A stretch of 64,000 bases of DNA from Lineus longissimus (taxonomy: Eukaryota; Nemertea; Pilidiophora; Heteronemertea; Lineidae): positions 9,548,001-9,612,000 of the forward strand of contig NC_088321.1 of the NCBI RefSeq assembly GCF_910592395.1, written 5' to 3'. The notes beneath the pieces are model-generated. The model worked only from the letters and a program-made list of their open reading frames with translations, searched no databases and was not told the DNA's origin. The translations under genes and the position numbers were made by a program. Shown here in pieces: positions 1 to 12,139 of the stretch. The first letter of the stretch is position 1. Every line of letters starts with the position of its first letter.

Positions 1-1948
1 CCTGGCGTCTTGGCAACTGCAGAAGGGTCTCGGCTCTCTTGAGAAATTTGTTTAGCTAGCAGCACATATTTGTGCCTACACCCTTGTTTTTCTATGATAC
101 TATGTATTGTCTATAGATTCTCCTGAGCCTGTTCTGTAATTGTCAGTTTGTCTTGACTAGCTTGTGTGAAGGATTCTATTTTCTGTAATTATCAGTTTGT
201 CTTGACTTTAAGGATTCTATCGCGAAGTGGATTACAGTAATTCTGGTGATTTGATTCGATCTGTGAGTAGAGAACACCGGTTCTCATTTTGGACACTTTA
301 CTGACCTGACAGTGTTGTCACCTCCCGAGTCTGATAGTTTGAGATTGAATTTGAGGTTTGCATTATAATTGGCAGATTGCCAAAGCACCAGATTTGGCCA
401 TTATTTTATCCTCAGTCTCAGTTGGCTCTAGGCTCTGTCCGGTCTGGATTGTGTCTTTGTGTTGATTTGAGTACACTCACAGTCGCATTCTACGTATCCA
501 GCAGTGGGATACTAGTGACTCAGAGGACATTCTGGACTAATTTTGGACTAACGCTAAGTTCTCACTCTTGTGTACTGAGATCTCTCCTATTGATTATTCT
601 GAGCATTTGGTAGCGTGAACTGGTTGGTTGTGCCCTTTTGTGGTCCCAGTACTAAATGGGATTTTTCTTTGGTCTTCCTGGTTGAAATGCTCAGAACCCT
701 GAGACTCATTCCATCTATTTGAGAAAGTGGCTGTGAGTTTAGTCCAATTTGATATAAAGACAAGACAGTTTATGATTTTATGAACATTCGTGATGACTTG
801 AGAGGATAGTGCAAGTTGCAGCACCTTTAGGGTGTTGCTGTGTTTCAGTTCAGTATTGCCAGTAGCATTGGCAGTAGTTGTCCACATTGTGACATATTTT
901 GTTGAAATTTTGAATTGTCTCCTATGTGACATGATTTGCTAAAATTTGAATTTTGAGTTGTCTGCAGGTGTGATTATGCGGACTCATGCATTTGGGCTCT
1001 GGAGTGTGCTGAACTGAGACACTTTTGACTTTTAAGGTTTGGGTTTATTTTTGAAATCCAAGTTCATAGAAATTCTGAAAATTGCATTCTGCAATTTTTG
1101 GGGGAGTGTTAGTGCGCCTAGATTTAGTATTGCGCAATCAGTGCGCTCCATGTAAAACAGCAGATACGGAAATAGAATCCCTGAGTCCGGAAGCTGGGAA
1201 CCCCGTGGACATAAGATGTATTTGTGAAAGTTGTCACGGACAGGAATTTCGGAGTATAAACTCATTATTTCTGATGGACTCAAAGAGGTAAATAGTGCCG
1301 CTTTAGGCTAAAATGATGTATAGAAACCCCTTGCCCCCTTTGAAACAGTAGCTTGGTGATGTCACATAGATTTTAGTGACTTTTGAAGGCCTTTTGTGCC
1401 GGCGCATGCACCACTCCAGGAATTGCAACCTTGATTTAGAAGTTGGCGAAATGCCAACGAGTTTCTTGAGGTTGTTTTCTGGTCTTATTTCTTTAGTTAG
1501 GTTTAGGTAATGTGCTCTGCAGAGCCAGTAGACATTCCAATTGGCCTTAGTTTTTGGCCTGGTTCATTTAACTCAATTTTAGGGCACGAAGCCACGTCCA
1601 GGACTAGATTTAGTTCCAGTTTCAGCCGTTAGGTGGCGCGGCACCGGTGCGTGAAAGCACATGGTCCCAGTAGTGTGTCTCTGTCCACGTAGGGGACAGC
1701 ACCGGCCAAGCATCCAATTGCCACACATGTATAAGTATTCTTCACAGGAACTTTTCAGAGTTTAACACGTTTGAGGAAAGCAGATGTAGACATAATTCTC
1801 AAAAATGTTTATTGTTTTTATCGTTACAGATTTTACAGTCAAGTACATAATAAACCTGTATGTTGTACAATCTCGACTTCAATGTCCGTTTGTCCGTGGG
1901 CAGCTACAATGAGCATGATCTTTCTCAAACTAACTGAATCATGACCTA
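1..1948. other. unassigned AT-rich DNA
   Basis: No open frame here shows a recognisable domain, and both strands carry only short open frames. An AATAAA at about 1847 lies next to a T-rich stretch, but nothing upstream looks like an exon. I see no terminal repeats or tandem units. Confidence 0.5.
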
Positions 1949-3673
1949 ATCGCCTTGGACGCACAACCTAACTACATATCAATCCACCCCGACGATCGAC
2001 ACATCCATTCGATTCGATAACACTCGATAAAGTTTGATAAGTAAACTAGAACTGAGATTTTACAGGAGCACCTGTGAATTCATGACTCCAGGGTTGTTTT
2101 GAGGGCGATATCGTAAGAGTTGGTCTTGAGTATGGGGACCTGAAGGTCCGTGTAAGGCACCTGGGGAGAGAAAGACTAGTTTAACGATGGGATCTGACAC
2201 GGACACTACTATTGATCTCATTATATGAATACCATTTAATTACAAACAAGTGAAAACAGATCATATCATATTCCTTGGCATAAATTAAAATAGGAGTGCG
2301 GGAACAAGGTTTTTTAGCAGGAGGAAAGCGAGAACATTTTTGCGCCGTCGTATTCCGATTTGACTGGTTAGTGGTGAAATCTGCTTTTAATTTTGCAAAT
2401 TAACATATTCGTTTTTCTAGTTCTAACGTTGTCTGAATTAAAGAAGCTTTCCCAGTGCTTGACTGGTCTGGCAAGAGGCATTGCCAGGAAAACGTGACGT
2501 CATTTTGGCCATTCTTCTTACCGCACGCCCTCCCTCTCCGTAAAACTTCCTGACATGGTGTGAAGTGGGAGGGCGCACAATGGGAACCACAGTGCCGCGA
2601 TGTTAATAGTTTCTATTTATAGAATTCAGCGGCAGAGATTTTAAGCACGGAAAAAGTAGATTAACTCGGCCAATCTCAATGGATTTTACCCAGGAATGTT
2701 TTCAAGGCGAGAGAAACATCTGATTTATGTACTGCGCTTATTAGATTTCATGTTCATGCCGAAGATTGGCCTAAAACGTGGACGAAAAGAGTGCATTATC
2801 GAGTGTTGGAGAGGTCACGTGATTGGACGAGAAACCTGAACAAAGTTTTTGTGCTTTTTTTTAGCTGTCAACATCAATGGCTATAATATACTCCTGCAGA
2901 ATAGTAGAACTAATAGAACTAATTTCCGAAGTTTCCAATAGTTTGAACACAAATCAGAACATCACCCATCAGCTGGACTCAGATCTGCATAAATTACGAT
3001 AAATAATGAGGTCGTCGCTTCAATTTCGCAAAGAAAGTTGACTCCATTCGAAGGTTGTTTTGACCAAATTCCGTTGAACTCATCGTTATGAGGGCATTTG
3101 AACACATTCTCGTTGATCTTTTCTATAAACGTGTGAAGTTCTGTACCAAAATACGTTTCCGTAAAGGCTTAAAAAAGAAAATTTGTCACTTACAAAATCA
3201 TCGCTCCGGTAGAAATAAAAAGGTCACCGCCATTTTCTTGATGTCTAGTACTCCAGGTAACCTCGGCGGGAAATTTAAAGCGGAATCATCCGGGGTCAGA
3301 CAACAGTTTTGCTCACTACCGCCAACTGGTGATATAAATCGACACTAATCTATTTTATATCAAAACTTCTGTATCATGCAGACCTTTTCAACTTTATTTC
3401 AAGCTTTTATCTGCTGGAACATGTGGAATAGAGCGTCAAAAAGTTGTTTTTTCATTTACGCATTTTGCCCCCTGGGAGCTGAATTTGAGTCGAATCGCCA
3501 ACATTTTCTGTGGTGTTTATAAGCAAGACTAGATTTGAAGTGCTCCGGTTGTATGATTACAAAATGCCCAACTTTGTCTACAGATGGCTAGATGGAAGGA
3601 TGGAAGGATGGAAGGACGGACACCAATCGAATAGCTATTTGACTAGCTCCGCTGACTTTGTCAGCTGAGCTAA
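1949..3673 (+). repeat. dispersed repeat R, copy 1
   Basis: About 1.3 kb from ATCGCCTTGGACGCAC at 1949 is nearly identical to sequence starting at 46990, and the right ends of the two copies also match (a GACT...GTCAGCTGAGCTAA block). No coding capacity is visible. Near the right end a TGGA/GGAA-type simple repeat (about 3593-3617) replaces the GACT repeat found in copy 2. This copy lacks the two insertions that copy 2 carries, so it serves as their empty site. The LINE begins directly at its right edge. Superfamily unknown. Confidence 0.8.
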
Positions 3674-5800
3674 TAAGCATTGATCAGAGCAAAGCCTTTG
3701 ATAGAGTAAACAGACATTTCCTAACCCGGTGTCTCAAAAAAATTGGATTTGGTGATAATCTGATTAATTGGATAAAAGTAATTTATGAGAATACCACAAG
3801 TAAAATAACTACAAACGGATTCATGTCTGAGACGTTCAGACTCACACGAGGAGTAAGACAAGGCTGTCCTTTATCACCAATACTCTATGTGATAGTGGCG
3901 GAAACTTTAGCATTGGCCATAAAGAAAAATTATCGTATTAAAGGACTCATAATGCCTGATGGTACAGAGTCTAAGGTAAAGGCTTTTGCAGATGATACTA
4001 ACCTTTTCCTACGTGATATAGTATCAGTCAAAGAGTTACTAAAATTGTTAGATATGTACAGTAAAGCAACAGAATCTAAATTAAACAAAGATAAGACCAA
4101 GGTTTTACTATGTGGGGAATTGAAAGGGTCAAACAGATTCATTGAAGAATTAGCCCTGAGTACAGAAGAGAAGCTAAAAATTTTAGGAGTATGGGTTGGC
4201 AATGAAGATATGAGTAAGGAAAATTGGGAACCAATCATCAAGAAGGTCAAAAATATTCTAAACCTTTGGTCTCAAAGAGATCTCACAGTCTACGGTAAAA
4301 TCCAAATTGTAAAATCTCTTGCGCTATCTAAACTGTGGTATGTGGCAACAGTGACAGTACCACCTACCAACATATTAGAAGAAATTAAGAAAGCTATATG
4401 GGAGTTCATATGGGGGAAAAAAAGACAAGCAGTAAATCGGAATAAATGTTACACCCCTGTGGACTGTGGTGGTTTAGGGATGACTGACATAGATGCACAA
4501 TGTAAATGCTTAAAGTTAAAGTGGCTTTTATGCATACTAAAAAATGAGAAGGAAAATGATGCGACTAAACTTGGTGCATTCTACTTGAAGAATTTTGACA
4601 AAAGTTTCAAGACCTTGCAGGTCATAACAATTCTACTCAAGAATGTTAAAAATGATAATGTCCCCAAACTTGATACTCTAGAAACATGGAGATTCATAGA
4701 AATAAAAAGAAGGCCTTCCTAAAAAGAGTAATACCCAGCCATCTTGAAACAGTACTCGAAAAATACATCTGGCTGAACCTGGACATTAGATATGGTATCA
4801 ACTCACTGTACAATGCTACTTGGATCCAATTAGGAATTTTGAAAGTAAATGATATATGGGATAAAGAGTCAAACTCTTGGATCAATTTTCAGGAGATTAA
4901 AAACAAATTCCCAATCTTTTTCCAAAGAAACCCGAGGGGTCTTGAGGAGGAGTATAGGAAAATAAAAACAGGCATAAAACAAAGGAATTTTTAATGTAAC
5001 CACCATTAGGCAGAGTTTGGATGCCAAAAAGGATTTTGTCCATATAAATTACTTAGAAACCTGGTATGGGAATGAATGCTATAGTTTGAACTGTAAAGCA
5101 CTTTTTTAAAAAATACATGGAAAAAAAGATTGGAACTTATGATGAGATATGTGGAGACGATAAAAACTGGTGGAAATGTTAAAAGAATCAGATTTGGATA
5201 GGAAAATAAAACAACTTCTATGAAAGTCATACCATCAGGCTCTACCATTGGGAGATAAACTAAAATTATGGTTTGATAATGAAAACGGCCTTTGCCCGTT
5301 CTGTAGTAATGAAGAAGAAACTTTGGTGCATTTGTTCAAAAATTGTATAAATGTGAAAACTTTTGTTAACTGGGTATGCACATTATTTGGAATTGATACA
5401 CAAAACCACATAGACCAGGATCTGAAAATTAACTGGTACAATGTATTAGATAAGAAATTCTTTTACATTCTTGGCATATGCAGAAAGGTTATTTGGGATC
5501 TAAGAAACAGTGTTAAATATAAAGAGTTAAAGTTGATCTGCTCAGCTTTAAACTAAATTTCAAATTTCTACTGAAAAGTCACCTACAGACTTTGTTTTGG
5601 GTATATGATAGAAGGGAAAAATTACCAGATTTTGAGCATACCTATATTAATGACTTTCTTAAGACCGAGGACTGTAAAATATCGGTAGAGTTCTGATCCC
5701 TACCAAAAAGAAGGAAAAGAATACACTTATGTAAATCCTAGAGCCGGGATTTTTTAGGCTCTTTTGTTTGAGTAAATAAATGTTTATTAAAAAAAACAAA
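3674..5800 (+). pseudogene. LINE (L1/Tx1-like) fragment, copy 1: reverse transcriptase C-terminal half
   Basis: This is a 5'-truncated non-LTR retrotransposon. The open frame starts inside the reverse transcriptase palm (ISIDQSKAFDRVNR, motif A), continues through GVRQGCPLSP and the catalytic AFADD box (about 3985), then through the thumb and C-terminal region to about 4722. Frameshifts then move the coding to 4686-4994 and 5248-5556. The last part holds the zinc-binding motif CPFCSNEEETLVHLFKNC (zf-RVT type). The element ends with a hairpin-like GAGCC...GGCTC sequence, AATAAA and an A-rich tail near 5800. Copy 1 also has a one-base deletion at about 5530 relative to copies 2 and 3. The endonuclease and ORF1 are absent. 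The shared frameshifts mean the source was already dead when duplicated. Confidence 0.9.
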
Positions 5801-5822
5801 CAAAACTAGTATTGGGCAATTC

Positions 5823-6206
5823 GCCTAACAGCAAATTGCAGACCATATCCCTGGTGAAAGTATTTTGTCATGTTGAGAAATTAGGTTTGCACCAGGATAT
5901 AACCAGATAAATCAGATGCAAATAACCCTGAATAACCAGCTGAATTAGGTTGTGACAGTAGGTGCATCATAAATACTAGAATTAGCGATGGTTCTGGGAC
6001 TGCAACAACTCAGCATATGGATGGTCAGAATCCAGCAGACAACAAGCAAATGTAATCTGAATCTCAACATCTTTCGTATCTTTTGATGAGTTTTCTGGTC
6101 GAGTGAGGGAAACCAGTTGGCCATCTGATATGGCTGGTGGGGATGAAAGCTCCCAATGTTGGGACGACCAATAATACATTGCGTCTCCACAGTATTTATT
6201 TTTAAC
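5823..6206 (+). mobile_element. truncated element M in unit 1
   Basis: This is the left part of the inverted-repeat element seen whole at 11552-12139. It is cut off at CAGTATTTAT, where the next tandem unit begins. A second identical truncation lies at about 8306-8688 in unit 2. Confidence 0.8.
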
Positions 6207-8285
6207 CCGGTGTCTCAAAAAAATTGGATTTGGTGATAATCTGATTAATTGGATAAAAGTAATTTATGAGAATACCACAAGTAAAATAACTACAAACGGA
6301 TTCATGTCTGAGACGTTCAGACTCACACGAGGAGTAAGACAAGGCTGTCCTTTATCACCAATACTCTATGTGATAGTGGCGGAAACTTTAGCATTGGCCA
6401 TAAAGAAAAATTATCGTATTAAAGGACTCATAATGCCTGATGGTACAGAGTCTAAGGTAAAGGCTTTTGCAGATGATACTAACCTTTTCCTACGTGATAT
6501 AGTATCAGTCAAAGAGTTACTAAAATTGTTAGATATGTACAGTAAAGCAACAGAATCTAAATTAAACAAAGATAAGACCAAGGTTTTACTATGTGGGGAA
6601 TTGAAAGGGTCAAACAGATTCATTGAAGAATTAGCCTTGAGTACAGAAGAGAAGCTAAAAATTTTAGGAGTATGGGTTGGCAATGAAGATATGAGTAAGG
6701 AAAATTGGGAACCAATCATCAAGAAGGTCAAAAATATTCTAAACCTTTGGTCTCAAAGAGATCTCACAGTCTACGGTAAAATCCAAATTGTAAAATCTCT
6801 TGCGCTATCTAAACTGTGGTATGTGGCAACAGTGACAGTACCACCTACCAACATATTAGAAGAAATTAAGAAAGCTATATGGGAGTTCATATGGGGGAAA
6901 AAAAGACAAGCAGTAAATCGGAATAAATGTTACACCCCTGTGGACTGTGGTGGTTTAGGGATGACTGACATAGATGCACAATGTAAATGCTTAAAGTTAA
7001 AGTGGCTTTTATGCATACTAAAAAATGAGAAGGAAAATGATGCGACTAAACTTGGTGCATTCTACTTGAAGAATTTTGACAAAAGTTTCAAGACCTTGCA
7101 GGTCATAACAATTCTACTCAAGAATGTTAAAAATGATAATGTCCCCAAACTTGATACTCTAGAAACATGGAGATTCATAGAAATAAAAAGAAGGCCTTCC
7201 TAAAAAGAGTAATACCCAGCCATCTTGAAACAGTACTCGAAAAATACATCTGGCTGAACCTGGACATTAGATATGGTATCAACTCACTGTACAATGCTAC
7301 TTGGATCCAATTAGGAATTTTGAAAGTAAATGATATATGGGATAAAGAGTCAAACTCTTGGATCAATTTTCAGGAGATTAAAAACAAATTCCCAATCTTT
7401 TTCCAAAGAAACCCGAGGGGTCTTGAGGAGGAGTATAGGAAAATAAAAACAGGCATAAAACAAAGGAATTTTTAATGTAACCACCATTAGGCAGAGTTTG
7501 GATGCCAAAAAGGATTTTGTCCATATAAATTACTTAGAAACCTGGTATGGGAATGAATGCTATAGTTTGAACTGTAAAGCACTTTTTTAAAAAATACATG
7601 GAAAAAAAGATTGGAACTTATGATGAGATATGTGGAGACGATAAAAACTGGTGGAAATGTTAAAAGAATCAGATTTGGATAGGAAAATAAAACAACTTCT
7701 ATGAAAGTCATACCATCAGGCTCTACCATTGGGAGATAAACTAAAATTATGGTTTGATAATGAAAACGGCCTTTGCCCGTTCTGTAGTAATGAAGAAGAA
7801 ACTTTGGTGCATTTGTTCAAAAATTGTATAAATGTGAAAACTTTTGTTAACTGGGTATGCACATTATTTGGAATTGATACACAAAACCACATAGACCAGG
7901 ATCTGAAAATTAACTGGTACAATGTATTAGATAAGAAATTCTTTTACATTCTTGGCATATGCAGAAAGGTTATTTGGGATCTAAGAAACAGTGTTAAATA
8001 TAAAGAGTTAAAAGTTGATCTGCTCAGCTTTAAACTAAATTTCAAATTTCTACTGAAAAGTCACCTACAGACTTTGTTTTGGGTATATGATAGAAGGGAA
8101 AAATTACCAGATTTTGAGCATACCTATATTAATGACTTTCTTAAGACCGAGGACTGTAAAATATCGGTAGAGTTCTGATCCCTACCAAAAAGAAGGAAAA
8201 GAATACACTTATGTAAATCCTAGAGCCGGGATTTTTTAGGCTCTTTTGTTTGAGTAAATAAATGTTTATTAAAAAAAACAAACAA
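6207..8285 (+). pseudogene. LINE fragment, copy 2
   Basis: Same content as copy 1, but starting at CCCGGTGTCTC because the tandem unit begins there. The reverse transcriptase frame runs 6304-7203 (GVRQGCPLSP, AFADD), followed by frameshifted 7167-7475 and the zinc-knuckle frame 7729-8178. The last frame is longer than in copy 1 because this copy keeps an A that copy 1 has lost, giving a C-terminus ending ...CKISVEF. It is not a functional gene, since the reverse transcriptase is 5'-truncated and frameshifted. Confidence 0.9.
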
Positions 8286-8305
8286 AACTAGTATTGGGCA
8301 ATTCG

Positions 8306-8688
8306 CCTAACAGCAAATTGCAGACCATATCCCTGGTGAAAGTATTTTGTCATGTTGAGAAATTAGGTTTGCACCAGGATATAACCAGATAAATCAGATG
8401 CAAATAACCCTGAATAACCAGCTGAATTAGGTTGTGACAGTAGGTGCATCATAAATACTAGAATTAGCGATGGTTCTGGGACTGCAACAACTCAGCATAT
8501 GGATGGTCAGAATCCAGCAGACAACAAGCAAATGTAATCTGAATCTCAACATCTTTCGTATCTTTTGATGAGTTTTCTGGTCGAGTGAGGGAAACCAGTT
8601 GGCCATCTGATATGGCTGGTGGGGATGAAAGCTCCCAATGTTGGGACGACCAATAATACATTGCGTCTCCACAGTATTTATTTTTAAC
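8306..8688 (+). mobile_element. truncated element M in unit 2
   Basis: Same truncation as in unit 1. The left inverted repeat (CCTAACAGCAAATTGCAG) is present and the right one is missing, cut by the tandem duplication. Confidence 0.75.
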
Positions 8689-11534
8689 CCGGTGTCTCAA
8701 AAAAATTGGATTTGGTGATAATCTGATTAATTGGATAAAAGTAATTTATGAGAATACCACAAGTAAAATAACTACAAACGGATTCATGTCTGAGACGTTC
8801 AGACTCACACGAGGAGTAAGACAAGGCTGTCCTTTATCACCAATACTCTATGTGATAGTGGCGGAAACTTTAGCATTGGCCATAAAGAAAAATTATCGTA
8901 TTAAAGGACTCATAATGCCTGATGGTACAGAGTCTAAGGTAAAGGCTTTTGCAGATGATACTAACCTTTTCCTACGTGATATAGTATCAGTCAAAGAGTT
9001 ACTAAAATTGTTAGATATGTACAGTAAAGCAACAGAATCTAAATTAAACAAAGATAAGACCAAGGTTTTACTATGTGGGGAATTGAAAGGGTCAAACAGA
9101 TTCATTGAAGAATTAGCCCTGAGTACAGAAGAGAAGCTAAAAATTTTAGGAGTATGGGTTGGCAATGAAGATATGAGTAAGGAAAATTGGGAACCAATCA
9201 TCAAGAAGGTCAAAAATATTCTAAACCTTTGGTCTCAAAGAGATCTCACAGTCTACGGTAAAATCCAAATTGTAAAATCTCTTCATTACCAGCTATTGCG
9301 GGCCTAGCACACTCTGTTTTGAATAGAGGGAGACTCCATCATTCCTATTGTTAGAGATTGGAAAGGTGTGAATTAATCTGGCAATTAGCCTCCTGTGCAT
9401 TGGTGCATACAAACACTAAAATGTTTGGTTTTTGCTGATTTAGGGTCAAATAAATCAGCCAAAAGTTTTGAAAGCTTCACAAATGATTGTTGCAAGGAAG
9501 TACTTTATGATAGTTTGCGAAATTTTGATTAATTCTAGGTGGAAAGTAATATTTTTCGCATATTTGTTGGGAAAAAAATTGAAAATCCTCCAATTTTCAA
9601 CCCCCCTATGGACACTATGAATTTTTCTCCAATAAAGCTGAAATCTTGGGAATATAATCCTAAGAGTTATATCAACCACGTCTGAAGTCGGGAGTTTGTA
9701 TCAAATGTATAGTTTCGGAGCTAGCGCAGCTAGAAAAGCCCCCAAAACCCACTTTCTCAGGAATTTACACTACGGGCTACGAGTGAAGCATTACAGATTT
9801 ACCAAAATTTTCAACCTATAGATGGACACATCGAATTTCCATCCAAAGCACTCCAAATTTTGCCAGTAAATACCTAGACATATATAGAATTATGTCAGAA
9901 GTCGGGAGTTGGGATTATTTTTACACCCCGCCCAAAAAGCCAACTTTATTGATATTTCCTATGCATTTTCCATTAGGCTTGCCAGGACCAATTAAGCAGG
10001 TGCACTAATTGGCTTAATTGGCTAGGCCCGCAATAGCTGGTAATGTGCGCTATCTAAACTGTGGTATGTGGCAACAGTGACAGTACCACCTACCAACATA
10101 TTAGAAGAAATTAAGAAAGCTATATGGGAGTTCATATGGGGGAAAAAAAGACAAGCAGTAAATCGGAATAAATGTTACACCCCTGTGGACTGTGGTGGTT
10201 TAGGGATGACTGACATAGATGCACAATGTAAATGCTTAAAGTTAAAGTGGCTTTTATGCATACTAAAAAATGAGAAGGAAAATGATGCGACTAAACTTGG
10301 TGCATTCTACTTGAAGAATTTTGACAAAAGTTTCAAGACCTTGCAGGTCATAACAATTCTACTCAAGAATGTTAAAAATGATAATGTCCCCAAACTTGAT
10401 ACACTAGAAACATGGAGATTCATAGAAATAAAAAGAAGGCCTTCCTAAAAAGAGTAATACCCAGCCATCTTGAAACAGTACTCGAAAAATACATCTGGCT
10501 GAACCTGGACATTAGATATGGTATCAACTCACTGTACAATGCTACTTGGATCCAATTAGGAATTTTGAAAGTAAATGATATATGGGATAAAGAGTCAAAC
10601 TCTTGGATCAATTTTCAGGAGATTAAAAACAAATTCCCAATCTTTTTCCAAAGAAACCCGAGGGGTCTTGAGGAGGAGTATAGGAAAATAAAAACAGGCA
10701 TAAAACAAAGGAATTTTTAATGTAACCACCATTAGGCAGAGTTTGGATGCCAAAAAGGATTTTGTCCATATAAATTACTTAGAAACCTGGTATGGGAATG
10801 AATGCTATAGTTTGAACTGTAAAGCACTTTTTTAAAAAATACATGGAAAAAAAGATTGGAACTTATGATGAGATATGTGGAGACGATAAAAACTGGTGGA
10901 AATGTTAAAAGAATCAGATTTGGATAGGAAAATAAAACAACTTCTATGAAAGTCATACCATCAGGCTCTACCATTGGGAGATAAACTAAAATTATGGTTT
11001 GATAATGAAAACGGCCTTTGCCCGTTCTGTAGTAATGAAGAAGAAACTTTGGTGCATTTGTTCAAAAATTGTATAAATGTGAAAACTTTTGTTAACTGGG
11101 TATGCACATTATTTGGAATTGATACACAAAACCACATAGACCAGGATCTGAAAATTAACTGGTACAATGTATTAGATAAGAAATTCTTTTACATTCTTGG
11201 CATATGCAGAAAGGTTATTTGGGATCTAAGAAACAGTGTTAAATATAAAGAGTTAAAAGTTGATCTGCTCAGCTTTAAACTAAATTTCAAATTTCTACTG
11301 AAAAGTCACCTACAGACTTTGTTTTGGGTATATGATAGAAGGGAAAAATTACCAGATTTTGAGCATACCTATATTAATGACTTTCTTAAGACCGAGGACT
11401 GTAAAATATCGGTAGAGTTCTGATCCCTACCAAAAAGAAGGAAAAGAATACACTTATGTAAATCCTAGAGCCGGGATTTTTTAGGCTCTTTTGTTTGAGT
11501 AAATAAATGTTTATTAAAAAAAAAAAAAAAAAAC
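8689..11534 (+). pseudogene. LINE fragment, copy 3, split by a 762-bp element
   Basis: The third unit carries the reverse transcriptase frame 8786-9283, is interrupted at 9284-10045, and resumes at 10046 (coding 10068-10448, then 10412-10720, then the zinc-knuckle frame 10974-11423). The interruption falls after KIQIVKSL in the thumb region. The A tail at 11516-11533 is longer and purer than in copies 1 and 2, where it reads AAAAAAAACAAACAAAAC. Confidence 0.9.
9284..10045. mobile_element. 762-bp non-autonomous element with perfect 25-bp terminal inverted repeats
   Basis: The ends are CATTACCAGCTATTGCGGGC... and its exact reverse complement; the perfect match extends through GGCCTAGC (25 bp). 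The uninterrupted copies read CTCTTGCGC at this site. Here the flanks are CTCTT and TGCGC, a net gain of 763 bp, which the codon spacing between units 2 and 3 (3245 minus 2482) confirms. So there is either a 1-bp T duplication or an insertion between two Ts with no duplication. No coding capacity is visible. I cannot assign a superfamily: TT insertion recalls Helentrons, but matched terminal inverted repeats do not. Confidence 0.85.
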
Positions 11535-11551
11535 TAGTATTGGGCAATTCG

Positions 11552-12139
11552 CCTAACAGCAAATTGCAGACCATATCCCTGGTGAAAGTATTTTGTCATG
11601 TTGAGAAATTAGGTTTGCACCAGGATATAACCAGATAAATCAGATGCAAATAACCCTGAATAACCAGCTGAATTAGGTTGTGACAGTAGGTGCATCATAA
11701 ATACTAGAATTAGCGATGGTTCTGGGACTGCAACAACTCAGCATATGGATGGTCAGAATCCAGCAGACAACAAGCAAATGTAATCTGAATCTCAACATCT
11801 TTCGTATCTTTTGATGAGTTTTCTGGTCGAGTGAGGGAAACCAGTTGGCCATCTGATATGGCTGGTGGGGATGAAAGCTCCCAATGTTGGGACGACCAAT
11901 AATACATTGCGTCTCCACAGTATTTATATTATAATACCTCCCTCCATGCACACATGGTTCTGCTGCCAATTTTTTCTTCAAATGATCTAGGTGTCAATCA
12001 TGCACTTGTGGGTACTGGCACCACGTAGGTAACTTCTGATCTGATCTTAAGTGGCAGGTTTTTGGTGCTTTGTCCTGGTGCTCATTTTTAAGATGACAAA
12101 ACACTATCACCAGGGATATGGTCTGCAATTGCTGTTAGG
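11552..12139. mobile_element. element M: 588-bp inverted-repeat transposon
   Basis: The left end CCTAACAGCAAATTGCAG..., continuing through ATATCCCTGGTG, is matched in reverse at 12091-12139 (...CACCAGGGATATGG through CTGCAATTGCTGTTAGG). The arms are about 45 bp and imperfect. No coding sequence or clear target duplication was found. It lies directly 3' of the LINE A-tail in every tandem unit, but only the third unit keeps its right end. Confidence 0.75.

Larger units (their letters stand above)
3726..11930 (+). repeat. tandem triplication of a 2.48-kb unit (LINE plus part of element M)
   Basis: The same sequence repeats at 3726-6206, 6207-8688 and 8689-about 11930. Homologous codons lie 2481 and 2482 bp apart. 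Each unit holds the LINE tail and, in units 1 and 2, a truncated element M. I noted very few differences: one-base indels, a C/T change near 6635/9118, a base change near 10402 and the length of the A-tract. Junctions are TTTTTAACCCGG in units 2 and 3 versus TTCCTAACCCGG at the original left edge. This is either a recent segmental duplication or an assembly expansion. The 763-bp insertion only in unit 3 argues that at least that unit is separate. Confidence 0.9.

Noticed and set aside
3930-4250. 106-codon minus-strand frame repeated three times
   Set aside because: Antisense shadow of the LINE reverse transcriptase, repeated only because the unit is triplicated.
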